From contig JAGRBY010000055.1 in NCBI GenBank assembly GCA_020433835.1, positions 1-20,634 on the forward strand: DNA of 20,634 nt. The letters run 5' to 3'. This document shows positions 7,993 through 16,200 of the stretch, piece by piece. The notes under the pieces are model-generated. The model was not told the DNA's origin and ran no database searches. It worked only from the letters and a program-made list of their open reading frames with translations. A program made the position numbers and the translations under genes. Positions within the stretch are counted from its first letter, which is position 1. The number at the start of each line of letters is the position of its first letter. Source of the DNA: Anaerolineae bacterium. GTDB taxonomy: Bacteria; Chloroflexota; Anaerolineae; 4572-78; J111.

Positions 7993-9873
7993 ATGCTAAC
8001 AGATGGATTATCTCAAGCTGCCTGGGTCGGTATTGTCCAACAATTATGCGATTATCTGCAAGAGAATAAAGACAAGATACAATTTCTAAAGCAAATTGAT
8101 AATATTAGGGTTAATCCCTCACTCAATTTAGAGGAGTTCATAGCCGGCAATATGGGTGATCTTGTGCGTTTCTTGCGGGCCACAAATGGGCATTTTTATC
8201 TTGACTCAGGCAATGAACTTCTGCTCCTCCATACCACCGATCCCCAAGAAAAGGTAAAACGTTCCTTCTCATATGATGTATTGTCTTCAATTTTACCGGT
8301 CGATCAACAACAAGTAAACGTTATCGAGAAAAGCAGATTTAAACAGTTCTTTAAAAAAAACTTCTCCTGGGCTTCGAGCTTACTATTTATTCCGATATGG
8401 TTCTCAGATGATCACATTTATCCCTTAAATCGCTTGGGGATGATCATTTTTGAAACACAAGATCCAGAGATCGACAATCATTTTCGCGACCAAGTTACTC
8501 AGTCATTTGCTCATACAGTTGCCGGGCAACTGGCGCTCGGCCTTCAGTTCCGTCTGCAAACTAGGCAAGACAAGTGGTTTCAAAATGTAATGATTTCTTT
8601 TTTTAGACTCGACCTAGAGCCGTATAAATGTTTTGAGGAACTTACCCACCAAATACCGGATTTTCTATCTTTCTTTGGCTCTTTTAAGAGCAAGCCCAAG
8701 GTGCAAATACTGACCTATAATGCCCAAGGCAAGTATTTAACCATTGTAGGAACAACAGCTGGTGAAGTTGGTACTAGAGTTGAAGTAAAAGATTCAGTTG
8801 TAGGGTTACTTTTTGAAGAAACAGGGAGATCATACGTTCTTGGTAATCCCAAAAATGATCCCCTTCTCAAAAGCCGATACAAGGCCTATATCGACAAAAA
8901 AGAGCGTACGGAAATCCAAACAGAGTTAGCCGTTCCTATTGAAAATTCTGAAGGCAACCGATTTGCAGCCATAAATCTTGAAACGGAATTTGTTAATGCT
9001 TTCTCTCCCATATATGTAAAAGCTTTAATTAATCTTTGTAACATGTTTGCCCCTATGATAGCTACTCTCTATGACAGCATCATAGAGAGACAAAGGCAGC
9101 AATCAGCAGTAATGCATGCGCAACGCTCCTACTGGAAGACAGTTGGATCCATCCTTCGGCATAATACAAACAGTCAGTTGGCTTCAATACGCATGGGAAT
9201 TGACAACGCAAAAATGGCTGTAGAGCTAAATAAGACTGAAAAGATAAAAGAATCGTTGATCCCCGCCTATAGCAATCTAATCATGGTGGCGGAAGAGATC
9301 AAACAGTTTTCCGAAAAAATTTATACGTATAGTGTCTACGGTGATTATCTAATTCGTGAACTCATTTCAGAAGCAATTTTTAGAATTAAAGAAAGAATAA
9401 CCAAAGAAAAGAAAACCCTGGTCGATTTTGTCCCAGGTCAAGATTTTCATGTATTTTGCTCACCTACTTTTATAATACACTTCTATAATATTCTTAATAA
9501 TTCTATCTATTGGATGACACAACGTTTGCTTCAAGAATCAAACTATCAGCCAAAAATATCAATAAGGGTAGCTCCTGGTCCTTTACCAGATAAAGGTGGG
9601 GAAAGAGAGTTAAACCAAACTTGTGAAGTAGTTATAGAAGACAATGGGCTTGGTTGCCCCAAAGTTGTTCTGGACAGACTCCTGCATCAGCCGGTAATTT
9701 CCGGCAGAATTGGGGAACAAAAGAGGGGCTATGCCCTCTATGCTCTAGCAAATGATGTTTATGGCATAAATGGCAGTGTAAAAGTTGAAAGTGAGGAAGG
9801 CTACTGGTTCAGAACAACAATACATCTACCCGTTTTTGATAGCCGAATTCACCAAGCGAAAAGCTCGATCTAA
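7993..9873 (+). CDS. GAF-GAF sensor histidine kinase paralogue with a degenerate G2 box
   Basis: 626 residues, cytoplasmic, same architecture as the preceding kinase and clearly its paralogue (shared AQRSYW, HNTNSQL, SIRMGIDNA). The phosphoacceptor His falls at residue 390 here too. The N box (NILNNSIYW, Asn499/Asn503) and the G1 box (EDNGLG, 549-554) are intact. The glycine-rich G2 lid, GAGMG in the neighbour, reads GEQKRG here (574-579), so ATP-lid function may be reduced. This protein might be a weakly active or pseudo-kinase partner that heterodimerises with its neighbour (inference). It starts 52 bases after the first kinase and is probably co-transcribed with it. Confidence 0.86.
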   Translation: MLTDGLSQAAWVGIVQQLCDYLQENKDKIQFLKQIDNIRVNPSLNLEEFIAGNMGDLVRFLRATNGHFYLDSGNELLLLHTTDPQEKVKRSFSYDVLSSILPVDQQQVNVIEKSRFKQFFKKNFSWASSLLFIPIWFSDDHIYPLNRLGMIIFETQDPEIDNHFRDQVTQSFAHTVAGQLALGLQFRLQTRQDKWFQNVMISFFRLDLEPYKCFEELTHQIPDFLSFFGSFKSKPKVQILTYNAQGKYLTIVGTTAGEVGTRVEVKDSVVGLLFEETGRSYVLGNPKNDPLLKSRYKAYIDKKERTEIQTELAVPIENSEGNRFAAINLETEFVNAFSPIYVKALINLCNMFAPMIATLYDSIIERQRQQSAVMHAQRSYWKTVGSILRHNTNSQLASIRMGIDNAKMAVELNKTEKIKESLIPAYSNLIMVAEEIKQFSEKIYTYSVYGDYLIRELISEAIFRIKERITKEKKTLVDFVPGQDFHVFCSPTFIIHFYNILNNSIYWMTQRLLQESNYQPKISIRVAPGPLPDKGGERELNQTCEVVIEDNGLGCPKVVLDRLLHQPVISGRIGEQKRGYALYALANDVYGINGSVKVESEEGYWFRTTIHLPVFDSRIHQAKSSI

Positions 9874-9903
9874 TTGCAAAATCTAAAAGGAGGAAAGAGG
9901 AAG

Positions 9904-10791
9904 ATGTCGAGTAAGAAGCGTATACTTGTAGTGGAGAACTTAGAAGGTCTCCGTACTCAATACACTATTGGTCTGGAAATGGCTGATTTTGAAGTAGATA
10001 GTGTATCAAATTTGCAAGAGGCTCTTGATATTATTGATGCCAAAACTTTTCATGTGGCTTTGGTGGACCTCATGCTCAATGATCCTCACGATACAGTAAT
10101 GCAGGGCTTAGATATTTTAGAAAAGTTGCGTGCTGTAAATGAGGGTACACAAGCCATTGTTATCTCAGGGCAAAAAGAGCCAGGCACAGCAGTAGATACC
10201 ATTACGGAATACCAGGCGGCTGACTACATTCCAAAAGCGCAGATACTTAACGAAGGCATGGGATTTCTGATCAAAGAAGTTTCCCAACTGGCAGCATCTA
10301 CAGAGCTTAAGAAGTTTGGCAACTACAAAAGCATTGTTTCGGTTATGGCGGGTGGTACAAAAAGTGAAGTGGTTTGGGCTGATTCTTTGCTAAGAATACT
10401 AAAACCCAAGAATGGTTTTATCGGGCTCCAGAACTTTTTAACACAGTTTTGTGAGCCAATGTTGCCCTTACTGCCACAAAAAGAAACCTCTCCTCCCTTT
10501 CTTGTTCATAAAGAGCAACGCTTCGCCAACGGAAAATTTTGGAGCAAGGGCTTAGGAAAACCCCTAGAACTTGTCATTTGCCGGGCAGCTGAGGCAGCTG
10601 AGTTGCTCGCTCAAAAAATTCATACTACGTGGCAAACTGACTCTTTGCTCGAATATGAAAATAGTGAACTAAAAGGTTATGCCTTTGGCCTGCCAAATGA
10701 GGTTACGCGTTCAGATTTTATTGCCCCCCTTAACCATTCAGCAGAGGAAACTGATGCCAGATCAAGACGATACTCGCCAACGTCAAGATGA
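9904..10791 (+). CDS. Response-regulator receiver protein with unrecognised C-terminal domain
   Basis: 295 residues. The N-terminal CheY-like receiver (about 5-125) begins RILVVENLEG, so the usual Asp-Asp acidic pair is Glu-Asn (residues 11-12). The phospho-acceptor is Asp55 (VDLML), the switch residue Ser88 (VISG) and the conserved Lys is Lys111 (IPKA). A basic or mixed segment follows, then a C-terminal region (about 150-280) that I do not recognise; it contains FWSKGLGKPLELVICRAAEAAELL. No helix-turn-helix is visible, so this is not a standard transcriptional regulator. ATG 9904 is preferred because AAGGAGG (9887-9893) precedes it; an upstream TTG at 9874 has no such site. It follows the kinase pair by 30 bases, and its 3' end overlaps the next gene by 38 bases. 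Confidence 0.85.
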   Translation: MSSKKRILVVENLEGLRTQYTIGLEMADFEVDSVSNLQEALDIIDAKTFHVALVDLMLNDPHDTVMQGLDILEKLRAVNEGTQAIVISGQKEPGTAVDTITEYQAADYIPKAQILNEGMGFLIKEVSQLAASTELKKFGNYKSIVSVMAGGTKSEVVWADSLLRILKPKNGFIGLQNFLTQFCEPMLPLLPQKETSPPFLVHKEQRFANGKFWSKGLGKPLELVICRAAEAAELLAQKIHTTWQTDSLLEYENSELKGYAFGLPNEVTRSDFIAPLNHSAEETDARSRRYSPTSR

Positions 10792-13099
10792 TATAAAAAA
10801 GCTAATTATTGAGCACAATCGTCGCCTACAACTGTTAAAGGAACAACAAGCACGCCAAGGCATTTCTACCGATCCACGAATTATCATCGAAATTGAAGAT
10901 ATCGAAGCAAAGATAGAAGAATTACAAGACAAATCAAAGATTTCACAGCCCCCACAAAGTAATCTTCAGATTTTAGTGATGGATGATGAAGAGGTTAAAG
11001 CAGACCCCTTAAGGATGCTTTTAGAAAACTATGGCTTCCAGGCCGAGAAGGAAACTAATCCCCATAATGTTTGGCGGCTGGTCCAGCAAAAACATTACGA
11101 CATTATTTTTCTTGATATTATCATGCCCAACTATGATTATGATGGGATAGAGGTGTTAGTTGATATAAAGACATTTTCACCGAATACCAAAGTCATAGCC
11201 ATTACCGGGTATGCTCAGGGCGAGCAAATTGCAGAAATTATGAGATTGGGGGCATCCGGTTTTATTCAGCGCAGCCCGTATACCCCTCCAGAACGATACC
11301 GTGATAAAATAACAGAGGTGCTTAAATTGCCCTCATTGTTCAATTCAGTTGCACTAGATAACGTATTACTACACCACCTGTGGAACAGGGTACAATATGG
11401 AAAAGAACAACTACAAAAACAAAGTCTTGCCGGTCTAATAAAATTAATTTTCAATTCTATTGATGGCTTTGATGATTTTCATGTAAGAGTCGGTACTGAT
11501 GAAGAAATCGATATTCAATTTGAAAATCAACGGAATGAGGGTTTTTGGAAGGAGCGAGGCAGTTTATTACAAATAGCGTGTCTAGATTGGTCGGAAAAGG
11601 ATATTGGATTAGCTGAATATCGCAACTTTCGAGCGAAACTTACACGAGTAAAATTAGGTTTTCTCATTACATACAATGGTTTTTCAAATGAGTTATGGCA
11701 GGCACTTTCCGATGAAGGAACCAAAGACCCGCTTGTTGTTCTTGTTGACCATTCCGACTTAAAAGCACTCATTAGTGCAGAAGACCGGGAAAAGCTTTTA
11801 AGAGATTTTGTAAAAAAGGCTATCCGTGGCTATTCTGATTTTTCAAAATCCTCCTCAACTGTTCACGAAATATCTCAGAGAAGGGAAATAGATCTCCTCC
11901 CAGAAACAGATACAACTATTCAGGTTTTAGTAGAACTTAAGAACGATATAAAAGAGTTTACTTCAGTCGAACAGAAAAATTTTATTCGTAAACTATCTCA
12001 AAGCCTCAATCTTGCTTCTAATCAGATAAATATCTTAAATATTAAATCAGGCAGCGTATTAGTTACACTCGAAATGCCTAAAGAAGCTGCACAACAATTA
12101 GTATCAATGTACTTGACCAACACATCCATATTGCGAACCCTTAATATTACGAGAGTAGAGATAGAACCGCAGAGTAATGAAGAGTTGCAGAAAGATAATC
12201 AGGCAGACAATACAAATAAATTCAAGTCATCTTGTGAGAACGATAAGGACCTAATTTATACTATTGAAGATCAACCCTGGTTTGCGCCTGATTTTCCCTC
12301 GATAGCTGAAGTTGATGAAACAGCTTTAGGCAAAGTAAAAAGCAAAATTGCTGTCGTTATCATTACGGCTACAGAAGTTGAGTTAAAAGCTGTGCTACAT
12401 TTACTAACCCCTCTTTCTCGACGCAAACAGATTTTAGGGGTTTATTCTGGTCCTGAGACATACTACTTGGGCAAGTTTGGAGCTCATAATGCCGTCGTAA
12501 CTAAATGCCGAATGGGATCAATTGGGGAAGGATCCGTGATTTTAGCCACAGAGCAAGCTCAACGTTTATGGCAACCTAAAGCTATTGTTATGACTGGTAT
12601 CGCTTTCGGTAAGTCCCCTGGAAATCAAAAATTGGCTGATGTCTTGATTGCTTCTCAAATCATATCGTATGAACAACAGCGAGTTGGCTCGGATGGTATC
12701 ATCCAGCGAGGCTCTATTCCACCCAGTAATACAACATTACTCAATCGTTTTGAAAATATTCGAGGCTGGACCTTTTCTAGACCAGATGGAAAAGCTTGTA
12801 AAATACACATTGGGCCTGTTCTATCAGGCGAAAAACTGATAGATAAACCTGAATTTAAGGCCAACTTGTTCAACCAATTTCCACAAGCAATAGGAGGAGA
12901 GATGGAAGGGGCAGGTCTTGTAGCCGCATCGGGACGTGTTGGAACAGCCTGGATACTTGTAAAATCGATTTGTGACTGGGGAGACGGAAAAAAACACAAA
13001 CAACACCAACCCTTAGCTGCGGCGGCAGCAGCCTCATTGGTTCATCATGTTCTTAACCAAAAAACCGTTTTGAAAGCAATCAAAAACCCTGATAACTAA
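10754..13099 (+). CDS. Multi-domain response regulator: helical adaptor, receiver, degenerate Mrr-like fold, alpha/beta module, nucleoside phosphorylase
   Basis: 781 residues, cytoplasmic. Residues 12-60 form a charged helical hairpin (HNRRLQLLKEQ, then IEIEDIEAKIEEL), like adaptor regions I recall at the ends of multidomain conflict/signalling proteins. Residues 70-190 are a receiver with Asp77/Asp78, phospho-acceptor Asp121 and Thr151; the usual Lys is not seen (FIQRSPY, Arg173). Residues 215-365 resemble an Mrr-type PD-(D/E)XK fold (TDEEIDIQFEN, Asp253), but LLQIACLDW has Ala and Leu where the catalytic Glu/Gln and Lys belong, so it is probably a binding domain. Residues 378-475 are a small alpha/beta module with GSVLVTLEMP. 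Residues 528-775 are a PNP/UDP-type nucleoside phosphorylase or nucleosidase with GGEMEGAGL (714-722) and catalytic-type Asp741 (ICDWGDG). ATG 10754 has AGAGGA five bases upstream; it overlaps the previous gene, implying coupling. It is likely an effector that splits a nucleoside or nucleotide on signal (inference). Confidence 0.82.
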   Translation: MPDQDDTRQRQDDIKKLIIEHNRRLQLLKEQQARQGISTDPRIIIEIEDIEAKIEELQDKSKISQPPQSNLQILVMDDEEVKADPLRMLLENYGFQAEKETNPHNVWRLVQQKHYDIIFLDIIMPNYDYDGIEVLVDIKTFSPNTKVIAITGYAQGEQIAEIMRLGASGFIQRSPYTPPERYRDKITEVLKLPSLFNSVALDNVLLHHLWNRVQYGKEQLQKQSLAGLIKLIFNSIDGFDDFHVRVGTDEEIDIQFENQRNEGFWKERGSLLQIACLDWSEKDIGLAEYRNFRAKLTRVKLGFLITYNGFSNELWQALSDEGTKDPLVVLVDHSDLKALISAEDREKLLRDFVKKAIRGYSDFSKSSSTVHEISQRREIDLLPETDTTIQVLVELKNDIKEFTSVEQKNFIRKLSQSLNLASNQINILNIKSGSVLVTLEMPKEAAQQLVSMYLTNTSILRTLNITRVEIEPQSNEELQKDNQADNTNKFKSSCENDKDLIYTIEDQPWFAPDFPSIAEVDETALGKVKSKIAVVIITATEVELKAVLHLLTPLSRRKQILGVYSGPETYYLGKFGAHNAVVTKCRMGSIGEGSVILATEQAQRLWQPKAIVMTGIAFGKSPGNQKLADVLIASQIISYEQQRVGSDGIIQRGSIPPSNTTLLNRFENIRGWTFSRPDGKACKIHIGPVLSGEKLIDKPEFKANLFNQFPQAIGGEMEGAGLVAASGRVGTAWILVKSICDWGDGKKHKQHQPLAAAAAASLVHHVLNQKTVLKAIKNPDN

Positions 13100-13239
13100 C
13101 CTCGAAATATCAATACCTTTTGATGCGTAACGCCTACTTCTAACTGGCACCCCCAACTCTATCTCAGGAATAGTAGAAATATTCTTAACAACCTATAAAA
13201 TTTGACCAAGTATTTAGAGTTTGCAGGGAGAGTACTGCT

Positions 13240-16200
13240 ATGCCGGCCAGCAAAGGTGTCAAAAAAACTAACTCTGAAACCTCATCTCACGCGCTTGAAA
13301 TTAATAAAAACTTCGCTGGCGTATTAGACTCTACCTTGCTGGCCGATGAGGCAGCTCTATTAAAGCGACTTGCCTGTGCAATCGAAAAATTTTTAGGCAA
13401 AGGCGAAGCCTCAATTTTTTTGGTCACGGATCGCTCCAACCAAAAGGTGATAACCTATAAAGCTGGCTCTTCAGATATTACGCAGCAAAGATTAAACGGG
13501 TTTCAATTACAAATGGGTGAAGGGGTGGTTGGTTATACCATACAAACAGGTCAACCCCAGCTGATAACCGATATCAATATACAAGAGGAGTCAAATGGTG
13601 GACCTGTCTTCTGCCGGAAGGCCGATGAACGCTCTGATTACTCCACCAAATCATTGGCTTGCGCGCCGATAACTCTACACGATCAAGTTCTCGGGGCGAT
13701 TGAAATTGTTGATAAACAACCGAATCGTTTCTCAGAAGCAGATCTAAGCCTCTTGAGTTCAATAGCCGACTTCTCAGCCAACATTGTTCACGATTCCAGA
13801 TATATTCAAGCTCTTAAACACCAATCTAAACAACTGAATGCCAGTGCCAAGGTCATTACTCAGGCTGTCGCTCACCTTGATGCTTTTGAAGCATTACCGG
13901 AGAAAATCGCCGATAGCATCCATCTTAACTTTGATATTGATGTTGTAAAGATTTGCCTATTTGACGAGAATGAAGATCAAGATAGCAAGCCTCCGACCGA
14001 GCCAAATTCTGCTCTCACGTTACCCCTTGCCATTTGCGGAGAAACTATTGGCGTTGTCATTCTGCAAAATGCCTCCTCAACCTCCGATGGTGAAGAGATT
14101 TTTTCTGATGAAACCACCAACATTTTGAAACTTTTGGTCAACCAATTGGCCTTTGTTATTCATCATGCCAAGTCATATCAACAAATAAATCTCAAAAAGC
14201 AAAATTTAGAAATCATCCAAGCGCTTGACAAACAGGTTATCAGCACCACCGATAAAAATCTTAGCGAGAACTTACACCTCATTCTGAGCAAAAGTCTGGA
14301 ACTTATTGGCATAGAAAGTGGGCAAATTTTTCGTTATGACGAAAAGGCAAAGACATTAGTCGTAGAGGTGGCCTCAGCAGAAAGCTATCCAAAAGCGCCC
14401 CAACCCTTAGAAGGTATTTTTGAGCATGTTATTTCATCCAGACAATCGGCCTGTATTGGCGATTTGAAAAATTGGGAGCCAACGGCAAACATGAACAGTC
14501 GCTTGAGCATCCCCCTGGTAACCGGTGATCTCGTGGTGGGTATTTTCAATGTCGAAAGTGCACACTTAAATGCATTCACCTCTATGCATCAGAACATGCT
14601 CGAATATCTAGCCCCTCAAGCGACCATTGCTATTCAGAACGCTTATTTGTTTAGGCAAAAAATTCACCGAGCCTCGCTCTTGCAGGCAGCTTCTGAAGTG
14701 AGCAGTAAAGCGATCTCTATCCGCGATCTCAATGTCTTACTACAGTCAACAGTAGAGACGATTGTTGATAAATTTGGCTATTATCACGCGGCTGTTTTTG
14801 TAGTTGATGATGAAGATAAAGCGTGGATGCTCCTACAAGCAGATGCCAGCGAACGGGGACAAAAAGTACTCCCCCGTGATTATCGGATAAGAGTGGGCAG
14901 CGATACTCCCGTTGGGCAAGCAACTGGCCCCTTCCGAAAATACCGTTTGGCCTTGTATACTGCCCAAGAAAATAGCTATACAAAAAATCCACACTTGTCG
15001 GAAGCACGTTCAGAAATCGCATTGCCGCTTAGTGTAAAGACCGCCAAAAGATACAAAACGCTTGGGGCACTGAATATACATAGTACCGAAGAAAATGCTT
15101 TTGCCACCAAAGATATTGCCATGTTACAAGCCATGGCTGACCAATTAGCCGTGATTATCAGTAATGATCGATTATATGACCAGGCGAAGAAAGAAAAGGA
15201 ACTGATAGAAGTACTGCGGGAAATTGACCGGCGTATTATTAATCCGGGTGAGTCAAAAACGGATCTACTTCGTTTCATTCTTACGGAAAGCTGTCGGTTG
15301 ACGGGAGCAGAGAATGGGCAGATTTTTTTAGTTGAAGGGGATAGCTTAAGAGCGGAAATTGCTACTAAATCAAAAGATCTCAATACGAAAGTCCCGATGG
15401 TAGTGGGTTCGATTATAGGTGATGCTGTCTTTAATGAACATATTTTAGTTACCGACTTAAATAAGCTTTTGTCTGGAGAAAATGGTATAGCGCGAGGTAT
15501 TGACTATACCCGGGCTTACAAGCCAACTAGGCTGAGTCGGATAGCGGTTCGTATTCATGAAGAAGACGGCAATGTTGTGGGCGTTCTTAGTGTTGACGAC
15601 TACAAGCCGAACAAATTCACCGTAGAACATCGTGAAATTTTATCAGCTTTGGCCGGTCAGGCGGCTATTGGTATAAAAAACCGCATACTTATGAGCCAAG
15701 CAGAGGTAAGGCATCGTCACCTGGAAGCCACAGCCCAAGTTGGGGCCGATATCATCTCGAGCTTAAATGTTGCGGAGTTGCTTGACAAGACCGTTGACCT
15801 CATTCACCAAAAATTCAAATTGTATTATGCCGGTATCTTCCTCATTGAACAGATTGAGGAAAAAGGGCGTAAACAAAAAATAGCCAAATTAAAAGCGATC
15901 TCCGATGGTAACAGACATCAATATGCAAACAGAGAACACCAGTTTGAGGTCGGTGGTAGATCGATGGTAGGTATTACCATCAGCACAGGTCAAGCTCAGA
16001 TTACGCATATCACCTTGGGTGGTAATGGGGCCAGCAATGTAGACAAATCTATTTTACCAGAGACTCTTTCAAAAATGACCCTCCCTTTAAGAAACAGAAA
16101 GGGGGTCATTGGGGTCCTTGAAGTACAAAGTGTTGAAACAATTTTCACCGCAGATGATACCCAAATGCTGCAAACCATGGCCGATCAGCTAGCTATTGCC

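Noticed and set aside
7977..8070. Short out-of-frame reading frame from ATG 7977 overlapping the second kinase start
   Set aside because: About 30 codons, no ribosome site at the right distance, and no similarity to a known leader peptide.
13100..13239. Possible terminator or promoter between the effector and the multi-GAF kinase
   Set aside because: No stable hairpin with a T run. A TATAAA word at about 13194 lacks a -35 partner; nothing definite can be supported.
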